This document shows positions 20,995-29,996 of a DNA stretch of 64,000 nucleotides, piece by piece (position 1 is the first letter of the stretch; every line of letters begins with the position of its first letter). Position numbers and translations under genes: made by a program. Source of the stretch: Gemmatimonas sp. UBA7669 (GTDB lineage Bacteria > Gemmatimonadota > Gemmatimonadetes > Gemmatimonadales > Gemmatimonadaceae); the NCBI RefSeq assembly GCF_002483225.1, contig NZ_DLHL01000028.1, positions 62,001 through 126,000 of the forward strand, in the 5' to 3' direction. The notes beneath the pieces are model-generated. The model worked only from the letters and a program-made list of their open reading frames with translations. It was not told the DNA's origin and searched no databases.

Positions 20995-22983
20995 TCAACG
21001 CTTCGTGAAGGGGCGCGGCTCGGGAAGCTGTTCGGCGAAACGCCAGGGGGCCGCGCCACTTCGGGAGAGCGGTACCCTGGCAAGCCGTGCGCGCACCATG
21101 GCAATGGGCATCGGCCCGCCGCGATAGATGGCGTCATGGAACTCGCGATCCTTCATCTTGCCGCTCATGACCAGTTCCTTGTAGAGCGCGCGCAACTGCA
21201 GGCCACCCAGCATGTAGGCTGCCTGATAGATGGGCGAATAGCTGCCATTGAACGAGCGGCGCACTTCAGCCTCGGAGTTGGCGCGCTCGAACGGCACCTT
21301 GTCCACCAGATATTCGATGCACTGTTCGGGTGTCATCTTGCCCAGGTGGAAGCTGAGCGAGAACACGATGCGCGCGCTGCGGTGCATGCGCCACGCAAGC
21401 GCGCCCAGCCGATCTTCGGGCGTGACGTGGAAGTCGCGATCCCAGAGGAACATCTCCCAGTACAGCGCCGCACCCTCGTTCCAGAACGGCGTGTTGAACA
21501 TGCGCCGATGACTGTTGTAGCGCGCCGTCATGAAACCCTGCAGATGATGGCCAGGGTTGAGCTCGTGAAACACGACGGCGCGTGAGAAGTGCGGGTTGTT
21601 GCCCCGCAGGCTCATGGCCTTCTCCTCGTCGGTCATGTCATTGGTGGGATAGCTCACGAGAATGCTTTCGCCACCCAGGAAGAACGGACTCACGCGCTGA
21701 CGTTCCGGCGACAACATCTCCATGCGCCAGTCCTCACGCGCGAGCGCGGGAATGGTGATCCAGTCATGCCTGGCGAAGAACGCGTCGGCCTCGTTCGCCA
21801 GATCACGAATGAGATCGATCTGCTTGCCAGGCTCCACGTAGGTGTTCTTCACACGCTCCATGGCCGCCTTCCAGTCGTCACCCAGTCCCATTTCGCGCGC
21901 CGCCTTCTTGGCCTCGGCCTCACTGAACGCATACTCGCGTTCCGCAATGGCAATGAGCTCATCGGCCGTGTAGGGAATCATCGCGTGACGGAGGTCCATG
22001 GCCAGGCCGTCGGCCCCGATGGGGTCGCCGATGATGGGCTCGTTGGCCTGCGCCGCGTTGCGGGCACCAGCCGCGGCAGCGGCGCCACCTGGCCCGCCGC
22101 CTTGCGCCCCGCCCTGCCCCGGCGCCGCATTGCCGCTCGCTACCACGGCCGGTGCTTGGATGCCCACCAGACGCTGCCGAATGGTCTGCGCATAGCGGCG
22201 CAGACTTTCGTCGAGCTTCTGATACGGATTGCTGACCCACCAACTGAACAGCGGGTCGTAGCCGTTGTAGTAGCGATACCAGATGCCGACCGTGTTGCGC
22301 AGCACATCGAGGCGCTCGGCGGCACGGTTGGCCACCGTACGCGACACACGCGGCGCGGCCGGTCGCGCGGCACGCGACGAGTCACCGGCAGCGGCACGTT
22401 GTGGCGCGCTACTCGCTTCGAGCGTTTGCCGCAGGCTGTCCACCTGTTTGGTGAGCGTGGCAAGCAGACGCGCCGATTGTTGCGCGTTCACCGTGACCAG
22501 GTCACGCCGCGTTTCCTGCAGGGCCAGCAATTGATCGCCAAATGGCAGCAGCGGCGCGACCTCCGCCAACTGCCGGTCTTCCCGATCCATGAGCTCGAGC
22601 TCATAGCGCAGGTGGTTGTCGAGCAACACATAGTCCACCTTGCCTTCCTGCGACAGCTTGTCGAAATCCGACTCGGCCAGTCGCTTGCGCCAGTTCTCCC
22701 AGAAGGCGCGCATGCGCGTCCGCTGCGAACGCGAGTCCGGTGCATCGTAACGACGCTGCAGGGCCTGCTGATCAGCCGAGAAACGGGAAATGACATCGGC
22801 CAGCTCGCTCGTGGTGCTGCCGCGCAAGGCCGCCAACGACGGGACACTCGCCGTCGGGTCTGCAGGGAACTCCTGGCGCGTGGTGGGCTTTACACCGCCA
22901 GGTTGGGCGATGGCTGCCTTGGTACTGGCGAGGCTGGGGAGCAGCAGGGATCCGGCAAGCAGCAGGCGCAGGCGATCAGTCAC
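20995..22983 (-). CDS. DUF885 family protein, probable exported metallopeptidase-like
   Basis: A 662-residue member of the DUF885 family, whose fold and motif suggest a zinc metallopeptidase though few members are characterised. The hallmark HELNPGHHLQG (near residue 475), YVEPGKQIDLI, and YWEMFLWDRDF are present. A signal peptide (RLLLAGSLLLPSLASTKAAIA) predicts export. The GTG start at 22983 is preceded by CCGGAGA with good spacing; the longer frame from 23043 lacks this. A Gly/Ala-rich insertion (residues about 290-310) is low-complexity. It is preceded on the same strand by the ABC-F gene with an 84-bp gap. Confidence 0.87.
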   Translation of the reverse strand: MTDRLRLLLAGSLLLPSLASTKAAIAQPGGVKPTTRQEFPADPTASVPSLAALRGSTTSELADVISRFSADQQALQRRYDAPDSRSQRTRMRAFWENWRKRLAESDFDKLSQEGKVDYVLLDNHLRYELELMDREDRQLAEVAPLLPFGDQLLALQETRRDLVTVNAQQSARLLATLTKQVDSLRQTLEASSAPQRAAAGDSSRAARPAAPRVSRTVANRAAERLDVLRNTVGIWYRYYNGYDPLFSWWVSNPYQKLDESLRRYAQTIRQRLVGIQAPAVVASGNAAPGQGGAQGGGPGGAAAAAGARNAAQANEPIIGDPIGADGLAMDLRHAMIPYTADELIAIAEREYAFSEAEAKKAAREMGLGDDWKAAMERVKNTYVEPGKQIDLIRDLANEADAFFARHDWITIPALAREDWRMEMLSPERQRVSPFFLGGESILVSYPTNDMTDEEKAMSLRGNNPHFSRAVVFHELNPGHHLQGFMTARYNSHRRMFNTPFWNEGAALYWEMFLWDRDFHVTPEDRLGALAWRMHRSARIVFSLSFHLGKMTPEQCIEYLVDKVPFERANSEAEVRRSFNGSYSPIYQAAYMLGGLQLRALYKELVMSGKMKDREFHDAIYRGGPMPIAMVRARLARVPLSRSGAAPWRFAEQLPEPRPFTKR

Positions 22984-23067
22984 GACGGGTCTCCGGGTGG
23001 GCAGCAGAAGCAGCGGGTCGGGCAGAATCTGCGGCACCGCCACGTTTTGTGCAGGGGCAGCCGACGA

Positions 23068-24981
23068 TCAGCCGCCGGACGCGATGGTTTCGAGGGCCTC
23101 CCAGCGGTCCATCAGCTCCGGGATTTCCACCTCCAAGGCCTCGAGCCGGGACTTGAGAGACAGCACCCGGGGCCCGTCGCGCAACACGACGGGATCGGCC
23201 AACAGCGCGTAGGTTGACTCGCGTTCGGTTTCGAGCGCTGCAATGCGATCGGGCAGCGCGGCGAGCTCCTGCTGTTCCTTGAACGAGAGCTTGCGTGGCC
23301 GCGACTTGGCGGCGGGCGCCGCCGACTGTGCGGGCTTGTCACCAGCGGGGGGCGCGCTCTTGCGCGTCTCCACCGATGCGGCGGGTTCGGGTCGCTGGCG
23401 CAGCCAATCGCTGTAGCCACCGGCATACTCACGCACCACACCCTGCCCTTCGAGCACCAGCGTGCTCGTGACCACCGCATCAATGAACGCGCGATCGTGC
23501 GACACCAGCAGCAGCGTGCCACTGAACTCGCGCAGCAGCGCCTCCAGTAGGTCGAGCGTTTCGAGATCGAGATCATTGGTGGGCTCGTCGAGCACCAGCA
23601 CATTGAAGGGCCGGGTGAACAGTCGCGCCAGCAGCACGCGATTTCGCTCGCCGCCACTCAGCGCGCGCACTGGCATGCGCGCGCGATCCGCACTGAACAG
23701 AAAGTCCTGCAGGTAGCCGTGAATGTGCCGGCGCTGTCCGCCTACGGTGACCCAGTCGGTGCCGTCCCCCACGCTCTCGATGACCGAGGCCTCGGGATCG
23801 AGTTGCTCCCGCAACTGATCGAAGTAGGCGATTTCGAGATTGGTACCGTGACGGACGCTGCCACCAGCCGGGGTGAGTTCACCGAGGAGCAGCCGGAGCA
23901 GTGTGGTCTTGCCCGAGCCATTGGGACCAATGAGCCCCACCCGATCGCCGCGCATGATGGTGGTGCTGAGTCCCTGCACAATGCGCCGCTCGCCGTGCGA
24001 GAAGCTGAGGTCCTGTACTTCCAGCACCAAGCGTCCGCTGCGATCCGCTTCCTGAATCTGCGCGCGCGTGAGGCCAACCCGTTCGCGACGCTGCGCGCGT
24101 TCCACCCGCATGGCTTCGAGAGCGCGCACGCGGCCCTCATTGCGCGTGCGACGCGCCTGAATGCCCGTGCGGATCCATACCTCTTCCTGCGCGAGGCGGC
24201 GGTCGAAATCCTCCCACGCCAGGGACTCGGCGTGCAGCGATGCGGCCTTGCGTTCGAGATAGGTATCGTAGTCGGGACCGAAGTCCGCGAGCCGTCCGCG
24301 GTCGAGCTCGACGATGCGCGTGGCCACCCGCCGCAGGAACGCCCGATCATGCGTCACGAAGACGAGCGTGAGCCCGTCGTTGATGAGCACCTGCTCCATC
24401 CACTCGATCGCGGCAATGTCGAGATGGTTGGTGGGCTCGTCGAGCAGCAGCACGTCGGGCTGTTGCACGAGGGCGCGGGCAAGCAGGGTCTGACGCGTGC
24501 GTCCACCGCTGGCTGCGGCAATAGGGGCTTCGGGGTCGAGCCCCAATTGCTGCAGAATGGTTTCCACGCGTCGGTGCCCCTGCCAGGCGTCGGCGGCGTC
24601 GAGCGCGCGATGTGCGCGGTCGAGTGCGGCGAGTGCGGACTCCGTGGCCTCGTTTTGGACCCGCTGCACGGCATCATGGTAGGCCGACAGCAGTCGTCCG
24701 GTCGCTCCCAGCCCTTCCGCCACCACATCAAAAATGCGTCCGGTGAGTGTACGCGGCACCGCCTGCTCCAGTCGCGCCACATGCACCCCACCCTGACGCA
24801 CCACCTGTCCGGCATCAGGGGTCAGCGAGCCCTCGAGCACCTGAAGAAAGGTGCTCTTGCCGGCACCATTGCGACCCAGCAGACAGACGCGCTCACCGGC
24901 TTCGATGGCGAAATTGGCGCCGTCCAGCACCGGCGGCCCACCAAGTGCCACGCGTACATCCTGCACCGACAACAGGGCCAT
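23068..24981 (-). CDS. ABC-F family ATPase (Uup-like)
   Basis: Soluble twin-ATPase protein of 637 residues. First nucleotide-binding domain: Walker A LLGRNGAGKST (near 37), signature ASGGRTRQT, Walker B LLLDEPTNHLD. Second: IGPNGSGKTT (near 350), ALSGGERNRVLLAR, LVLDEPTNDLDLETLDLL. An inter-domain linker and a C-terminal Lys/Glu-rich coiled-coil tail (LSFKEQQELAALPDRIAALE) match Uup, which acts on ribosomes and DNA intermediates, rather than a transporter. No membrane segments are present. ATG 24981 overlaps the stop of the upstream GHL10 gene (ATGA), so the two are cotranslated although functionally unrelated. Confidence 0.93.
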   Translation of the reverse strand: MALLSVQDVRVALGGPPVLDGANFAIEAGERVCLLGRNGAGKSTFLQVLEGSLTPDAGQVVRQGGVHVARLEQAVPRTLTGRIFDVVAEGLGATGRLLSAYHDAVQRVQNEATESALAALDRAHRALDAADAWQGHRRVETILQQLGLDPEAPIAAASGGRTRQTLLARALVQQPDVLLLDEPTNHLDIAAIEWMEQVLINDGLTLVFVTHDRAFLRRVATRIVELDRGRLADFGPDYDTYLERKAASLHAESLAWEDFDRRLAQEEVWIRTGIQARRTRNEGRVRALEAMRVERAQRRERVGLTRAQIQEADRSGRLVLEVQDLSFSHGERRIVQGLSTTIMRGDRVGLIGPNGSGKTTLLRLLLGELTPAGGSVRHGTNLEIAYFDQLREQLDPEASVIESVGDGTDWVTVGGQRRHIHGYLQDFLFSADRARMPVRALSGGERNRVLLARLFTRPFNVLVLDEPTNDLDLETLDLLEALLREFSGTLLLVSHDRAFIDAVVTSTLVLEGQGVVREYAGGYSDWLRQRPEPAASVETRKSAPPAGDKPAQSAAPAAKSRPRKLSFKEQQELAALPDRIAALETERESTYALLADPVVLRDGPRVLSLKSRLEALEVEIPELMDRWEALETIASGG

Positions 24982-26552
24982 CAACGGGCTCCACGCGAAA
25001 GCAGCACACGGCGGGCGCTGCTCTCGTTGCCGTTCCGGTCCACGGCGCTCACCCACACCACGGGCGCCTCCGCCAACTCGGCGCTTCCAACCACCACGGC
25101 GGTCTGCGACGCCGGCAGCACTTGCGACGTCCACGTCGCGCCGTGTTGCACGCGCACACTGTGCCAGCGGGCCCGCGCACCAGCGGTAAGCCGCAGCACC
25201 CACTCACGCGATGTCGCATCACGCCGCAGTGTGGCCGCAGGAGCCGCTGGCCGCGTGCGTCCCAGCCACGGCGATGCGGGCACCAGCGCGTCTGCGGTGT
25301 ACAGCTCGCGCAGCAAATGCGGCGCTGGGCGCTGGCCAAGACTGTCGTCCGGTGACGGCATGAGTGCCTTCATGGAGAAGAGCACATCGCCGGTGGCGCG
25401 CAGGCGTGCGCTGTCCCGCTGTGTGGTTTCGCGGGTGATGCGGATCTGTGCGTTGAGTTCGTCGCGCTTGAAGGTGCCGGCGGAAGCGCGCGAGGCACTG
25501 TGCCCCACCCACATGTGCCGGCCTTTGGTGTTCTCGTTCAACCACCAGTCGAGCAGTACCGGATAGCTCTGCGCCGTTTGCGCGATGGGCCAGTAGAGCT
25601 GCGGCGTGAAGTAGTCCACCCAGCCCTCGTTGAGCCACTTCTTGGAGTCGCCGGCAAGTTTCTCGTAGGCATCGAAGCCCTGAATGCTCGCCGGATAGCC
25701 TGGCCGCCAGATGCCAAAGGGGCTGATGCCGACTTTCACCCAGGGCTTGAGGGCCTTGGTGCGACGGTAGAGGATGCGCACGAACTCGTCCACGTTGTGC
25801 CGTCGCCAATCCGAGCGATCAAGTGCGCCGCCGCGGGCGCGATACCGCGCGTACGATGCGCTGTCGGGGAACGGGACTTCCGCGCCGTCCGGTCCCGTAA
25901 TGGGATACGGATAGAAATAGTCATCGACGTGAACGCCATCCACGTCATAGCGCCGGACGACATCGAGCACGACGCGGAGTGAATGTTCGAGCACACCGGG
26001 CTCGCCCGGATCCATCCAGGTGTAGGTGCCGTAGGTGTGCACCCACTCGGGATGCGTCACGCTGAGATGCGTGCGCGCGTGCGGACCGGTGGCGGTGGGA
26101 TGGCGCGCCCGATAGGGATTGAACCAGGCGTGCAATTCGAGTCCGCGGGCATGCGCCTCGCGCACGGCAAACTGCAGCGGATCATACCAGGGTTCGGGGG
26201 CGCGGCCTTCCACGCCGGTGAGGTATGCGGACCAGGGCTCCAGTGTGCTGGCATACATCGCGTCCCCCGCCGGCCGCACCTGAAGCAGTACGGCGTTCAT
26301 GCGCAGGGCCTTGACCCGATCCAGAATGGCCAACAACTCGGTTTGCTGTTGCCAGGCGCTCAGGCCCGGCCGTGACGGCCAGTCGATGTTGGCCACCGAG
26401 GCCACCCACACGCCGCGAAACTCCCGCTGCATCGGCGGGGGGGCGTCCTGGGCAGTGAGCGGGGCGGCCAGCGGGGCCACCAAGAGCGCGCATGCGTGGG
26501 CAAGCACCGCCATGATCAGCGCGCGACGAGGCCGATGATGAGATGGAATCAT
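24981..26552 (-). CDS. Glycosyl hydrolase-like 10 (GHL10/DUF187) family protein, exported
   Basis: Predicted secreted carbohydrate-active enzyme of 523 residues. After a signal peptide (residues about 10-35) the protein begins EFRGVWVASVANIDWPS, the GHL10 start. It continues with the TIM-barrel motifs MNAVLLQVRPAGDA, GLELHAWFNPYRA, DVDGVHVDDYFYPYP and VGISPFGIWRPGYP, then YFTPQLYWPIAQ. Acidic residues in HVDDYF are candidate catalytic residues. A C-terminal domain resembling a fibronectin type III fold (VWVSAVDRNGNES) follows. E. coli YngK-like members are involved in cell envelope glycan processing. The substrate cannot be deduced. The stop overlaps the ABC-F start. Confidence 0.88.
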   Translation of the reverse strand: MIPSHHRPRRALIMAVLAHACALLVAPLAAPLTAQDAPPPMQREFRGVWVASVANIDWPSRPGLSAWQQQTELLAILDRVKALRMNAVLLQVRPAGDAMYASTLEPWSAYLTGVEGRAPEPWYDPLQFAVREAHARGLELHAWFNPYRARHPTATGPHARTHLSVTHPEWVHTYGTYTWMDPGEPGVLEHSLRVVLDVVRRYDVDGVHVDDYFYPYPITGPDGAEVPFPDSASYARYRARGGALDRSDWRRHNVDEFVRILYRRTKALKPWVKVGISPFGIWRPGYPASIQGFDAYEKLAGDSKKWLNEGWVDYFTPQLYWPIAQTAQSYPVLLDWWLNENTKGRHMWVGHSASRASAGTFKRDELNAQIRITRETTQRDSARLRATGDVLFSMKALMPSPDDSLGQRPAPHLLRELYTADALVPASPWLGRTRPAAPAATLRRDATSREWVLRLTAGARARWHSVRVQHGATWTSQVLPASQTAVVVGSAELAEAPVVWVSAVDRNGNESSARRVLLSRGAR

Positions 26553-26603
26553 CCGGGAACGATAGCCAATTGGACGAGGGCCCGGAGGCAGTATCTTTCA
26601 GTC

Positions 26604-27044
26604 ATGTCCGATAATGATCGCTCCCATCTCAACGACACGCCGGTCCTGCTGTACGACGGCGAGTGCGGGCTCTGTGCTGGGAGTGTGCAGTTCATCCTGC
26701 GGCACGAGCCGGCGCACCGCCGCGAGGCCCTGCGTTTTGCGCCGCTGCAGAGTGATTGGGGGCGGCAGGTGCGTACGCGCCACCCCGAACTGGCGGGTGT
26801 GGATTCGGTCGTGTGGTTCGAGCCCACGGCCGCCGGTGGACGGGTGCGGTACCACAGCGCTGCCGGTCTGGCGGCGCTGCGGCATCTGGGTGGGTTCTGG
26901 GGTGTTCTGGGCGCGCTCGGATGGTTGGTGCCGCGCCCGCTGCGCGACGCGGTGTACCGGGCCATTGCCCGTCGGCGTTTCGATCTGGTTGCGCCGGCCT
27001 GCCTGCTGCCCACGCCCGAGCAGAGAGCGCGCTTCTTGGCGTGA
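26604..27044 (+). CDS. DCC-family thiol-disulfide oxidoreductase-like protein
   Basis: Small (146 residues) member of the DCC family (DUF393), named for the conserved motif seen here as LLYDGECGLCAGSVQFI near residue 15, with a thioredoxin-like CxxC. Other elements are FAPLQSDWGRQ, DSVVWFEP and RYHSAAGLAALRHLGG, and a hydrophobic C-terminal half. The exact redox partner is unknown for the family. ATG 26604 follows a GGAGG at 26584-26588 with rather wide spacing. It is divergent from the GHL10 gene by about 50 bp and followed by a repeat element. Confidence 0.88.
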   Translation: MSDNDRSHLNDTPVLLYDGECGLCAGSVQFILRHEPAHRREALRFAPLQSDWGRQVRTRHPELAGVDSVVWFEPTAAGGRVRYHSAAGLAALRHLGGFWGVLGALGWLVPRPLRDAVYRAIARRRFDLVAPACLLPTPEQRARFLA

Positions 27045-27096
27045 AGCGACTTGTATCGGGCGCTGTGGCACCAGCACTCGATTGGGCGGCAGGATC

Positions 27097-27300
27097 GCCA
27101 ACAGCTCACGCAGAGACGAGGAGGGCGCAGAGGGCGCAGAGAACTCCGGTCGGGGTTGTGGCTCCGTCGCGGATGACACGGATGGAGCGGAAACCGCACG
27201 GATGGATTCCTCCTACGTTTGCTGAAACCTCTTCAAGAATGAAAGTCGAGCCCCTCTGCGCCCTCTGCGCCCTCCTTGTCTCTGCGTGAGCTGTTGACGA
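27097..27300. repeat. Dispersed intergenic repeat, family A copy 2
   Basis: Best preserved copy. Left arm: GCCAACAGCTCACGCAGAGA followed by AGGAGGGCGCAGAGGGCGCA. Right arm, its near-exact inverse: CCCTCTGCGCCCTCTGCGCC followed by CTTGTCTCTGCGTGAGCTGT. The arms enclose the shared core (27166-27202, TCGCGGATGACACGGATGGA then GCGGAAACCGCACGGAT). It forms a hairpin of about 200 nt. It lies between two genes in tandem orientation, the exception among these elements. No credible gene overlaps it. The rest of the 384-bp gap (27301-27428) holds a small hairpin. Confidence 0.78.
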
Positions 27301-27390
27301 TCTCGCGGCCGCTCGAGAGCTAGTGTCCGGCCAGACCCGATTCAAACCCTCTGGCCCGTCATTCCGTCCAACCGGTCGTGAAAACTCTGC

Positions 27391-27413
27391 GCCCCGCAGT
27401 CGGGGCTTTCCTT
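27391..27413 (+). promoter_or_regulatory. Attenuator-like hairpin upstream of the DUF4097 gene
   Basis: GCCCC (27391-27395) pairs with GGGGC (27402-27406), followed by TTTCCTTTT. This looks like an intrinsic terminator placed 16-38 nt before the start codon at 27429. It could end transcription from the upstream gene or attenuate the downstream one. Confidence 0.5.
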
Positions 27414-27428
27414 TTCGGGAGTGCGTTC

Positions 27429-28520
27429 ATGACCGGTCGAAGCCTCGCTGCCCAACTCGGGCTGGCGGTTGCTCCCTTGCTCTTGATGGCCCCGTCGCTC
27501 GCGGCCCAATCCAACGCGTACACCCTGCGTGGTGAGCGCGTTGCCGTCTACAACGTGGCCGGCGACCTGCGGGTCGAGCCCGGCTCCGGGCGTGATGTGG
27601 AGGTGCGCGTCACCCTGCGCGGTCGTGACGCCAATCGCCTGCGCGTGGAGACCGGCAGCGTACGTGGCTTGCCCACGCTGCGTGTGGTCTATCCGGACGA
27701 CGACATCATCTACGACGGCGGCGAGAGCGGGAGATCACGACGTAGTTCGATGGAAACGCGCATCCGCGATGACTGGACCTGGGGCAACGACAGCGGGCGC
27801 GATGGCTGGCTGCGCGACGGACGCCGCATCCGCGTGCGCTCGTCAGGACGAGGCGTGGAAGCCTGGGCGGACATCGTCGTGCGCGTGCCCGAAGGCCAGT
27901 CGGCCGACAGCTATCTGCTGGTCGGCTCCCTCTCCGCCAGTGGCGTGCGCGGCAACCTGCGGCTCGATGCCGGTGCGGCGCGTGTGACAGCCGACCGCGT
28001 GACCGGAGTACTGCACGTCGATGCGGGATCGGGCAGCGTGGCCCTTCGCGACATTCGGGGCTCACAGCTCACCGTCGATGTCGGGTCGGGCAGCATCGAC
28101 GCCGAAGACGTGCGCATGGATCGCTGCACCTTCGACACGGGGTCGGGCCGAGTCAGTGGCAGCAACGTGGCCTGTGACGTGCTCAATACCGACACGGGCT
28201 CGGGTACGGTGCGCTTCGCGTCGCTGTCGTCCAACGACGTCACCATCGACACCGGCAGTGGTGGCGTGTCGCTCGACCTCACGCGCTCGGCCCGCACGGT
28301 GCGCATTGAAAGCGGATCCGGTGGCGTGTCGCTTATCATGCCGGATGGCGTCAATGCCACCGTGGATATCGAAACGGGCAGCGGCGGCATCACCACCGAC
28401 TTTCCCATTCGCACCAACCGGGTTGAACGCCGCTCACTGCATGGCAGTATCGGTGACGGCTCCGGTCGCATCATGATCGAAACAGGCTCCGGCTCCGTGC
28501 GACTCCAGCGGCGGAGCTGA
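27429..28520 (+). CDS. Exported DUF4097-type beta-repeat protein
   Basis: A 363-residue exported protein. The signal peptide (SLAAQLGLAVAPLLLMAPSL) is followed by regularly spaced Gly-rich turns: VDAGSGSVALRD, VDVGSGSIDAED, DTGSGRVSGS, DTGSGTVRFA, DTGSGGVSLD, ESGSGGVSLI, ETGSGGITTD, ETGSGSVRLQ. This spacing of about 20 residues is typical of the right-handed beta-helix-like DUF4097 (putative adhesin) domain. Function is unknown; many members neighbour signalling genes, but not here. ATG 27429 is chosen because GGGAG lies 7 nt upstream and the product has a compact signal peptide; an upstream GTG at 27378 would span the hairpin. Confidence 0.82.
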   Translation: MTGRSLAAQLGLAVAPLLLMAPSLAAQSNAYTLRGERVAVYNVAGDLRVEPGSGRDVEVRVTLRGRDANRLRVETGSVRGLPTLRVVYPDDDIIYDGGESGRSRRSSMETRIRDDWTWGNDSGRDGWLRDGRRIRVRSSGRGVEAWADIVVRVPEGQSADSYLLVGSLSASGVRGNLRLDAGAARVTADRVTGVLHVDAGSGSVALRDIRGSQLTVDVGSGSIDAEDVRMDRCTFDTGSGRVSGSNVACDVLNTDTGSGTVRFASLSSNDVTIDTGSGGVSLDLTRSARTVRIESGSGGVSLIMPDGVNATVDIETGSGGITTDFPIRTNRVERRSLHGSIGDGSGRIMIETGSGSVRLQRRS

Positions 28521-28553
28521 CGCGGGCAGAACTTTTCAGGACGAGGCACTCGG

Positions 28554-29996
28554 ATGACGGCGCGGATCGATTACACTGAAGACATGACCGATCCCGCCGT
28601 CCCCGCTCTGCCCTCCCGTTGGTGGGACGACGTACGCGCGGCCGTTCGCGGGACGCGCCACGACTACACCCAGGGGTCGATTGGGCGGGCCACCTTCTTG
28701 CTGGCCATACCAATGGTGCTGGAGATGCTCATGGAGAGCCTCTTCGCGCTGTCGGATGTATTCTTTGTGGCGCGACTTGGTGCGAGTGCGGTGGCCTCCG
28801 TGGGGCTCACGGAGTCGCTCATGGTGGTGGTGTACACACTCGCCATGGGTCTGGCCATTGGCGGCACGGCCATCGTGGCCCGGCGCGTCGGTGAAAAGTC
28901 GCCCGATGACGCCGCGCGCGCGGCCGTGCAGGTCATTGGACTGGGCGCGGTCATGGCGCTGGTGTTGGGCGCCTTGGGGGCGCTGCTGGCGCCAACGCTG
29001 CTTCGCCTCATGGGTGCCACCCCCGACGTTCTCGAGACCGGCAGCACGTTCGCGCGCATCATGCTGGGAGGCAGCGGGACGGCGTTCCTGCTGTTTGTCA
29101 TCAACGCCGTCTTTCGCGGCGCGGGTGATGCCGCCATCTCCATGCGCGTGCTTTGGCTGGCCAATGGCATCAACATCGTCCTCGGACCGCTGCTCATTTT
29201 TGGGCCCGGTCCGCTGCCAGCCTTCGGCGTAACGGGCGCCGCGATTGCCACCACCACCGGCCGCGGCCTGGGCGTCGTGTATGCGCTGTGGCAACTCTCG
29301 CGCGGCAGTGGTCATCTGCAACTGCAACGCCGGCATCTTGGGCTGGAGTGGCCCGTCATTCAGCGCGTGCTGCGCATGGCCGGCAACGCCACTGTGCAGG
29401 TCATGGTGGGCAGTCTCACCTGGATGGTGCTCATTCGCCTCATTGCCGGCTTTGGCAGTGCGGCCATGGCCGGCTACACCATCGCCGTGCGTCTTGTCAT
29501 GTTTGCGCTGCTGCCGGCATGGGGCGTAAGCAATGCCGCCGCCACCATGGTGGGGCAGTCGCTGGGCGCGCGTTTGCCCGGACGCGCCGAACAGGCGGTG
29601 CGCAGTGCGGCCCGCTACAATGGACTGTTTCTCGGTCTGGTGGGCGTGGTGTATGTCGTGGCGGCCGGGCCCATCGTCGGCTGGTTCACGCAGGACGCCG
29701 CAGTGCACCACGTGGCCGTACAAGGCCTGCGGCTCATGGCCCTTGGCTTCCCGCTCTACGCACTCGGCATGGTGCTCATGCAGGCCTTCAATGGCGCCGG
29801 CGACACCCGCACGCCAACCCGCATGAACATCGGCGTGTTCTGGCTCTTCGAAATCCCGCTGGCCTGGCTGCTCACGCGCAACGACGCGATCGGCAGCACC
29901 GGCGTGTTTCTGGCGGTGCTCAGCGCGTATTCGTTGCTGGCGCTGGTGGCGTGGCTGATGTTCCGCCGCGGCAGTTGGCAGCGTCAGGCCCTGTGA
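28554..29996 (+). CDS. MATE family efflux transporter
   Basis: Predicted cation-coupled multidrug/toxin exporter of 480 residues with 12 membrane segments, for example LLAIPMVLEMLMESLFALSD at the N-terminus. MATE features include DVFFVARLGASAVASVGLTE, the QSLGARLPGRAE loop in the second half, and GAGDTRTPTRMN. Both NorM-like six-helix repeats are complete. ATG 28554 has GACGAGG upstream; a second ATG at 28584 is possible. The last 77 nt overlap the convergent lipoprotein gene. The substrate is not predictable. Confidence 0.92.
   Translation: MTARIDYTEDMTDPAVPALPSRWWDDVRAAVRGTRHDYTQGSIGRATFLLAIPMVLEMLMESLFALSDVFFVARLGASAVASVGLTESLMVVVYTLAMGLAIGGTAIVARRVGEKSPDDAARAAVQVIGLGAVMALVLGALGALLAPTLLRLMGATPDVLETGSTFARIMLGGSGTAFLLFVINAVFRGAGDAAISMRVLWLANGINIVLGPLLIFGPGPLPAFGVTGAAIATTTGRGLGVVYALWQLSRGSGHLQLQRRHLGLEWPVIQRVLRMAGNATVQVMVGSLTWMVLIRLIAGFGSAAMAGYTIAVRLVMFALLPAWGVSNAAATMVGQSLGARLPGRAEQAVRSAARYNGLFLGLVGVVYVVAAGPIVGWFTQDAAVHHVAVQGLRLMALGFPLYALGMVLMQAFNGAGDTRTPTRMNIGVFWLFEIPLAWLLTRNDAIGSTGVFLAVLSAYSLLALVAWLMFRRGSWQRQAL

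Noticed and set aside
23719..25566. A 615-residue open frame opposite the ABC-F and GHL10 genes
   Set aside because: It spans two well-supported genes in antisense, with composition typical of a shadow frame.
27106..27345. Small open frame over the family A repeat
   Set aside because: It follows the repeat arms, has no ribosome site, and the frame is not kept in the other copies.
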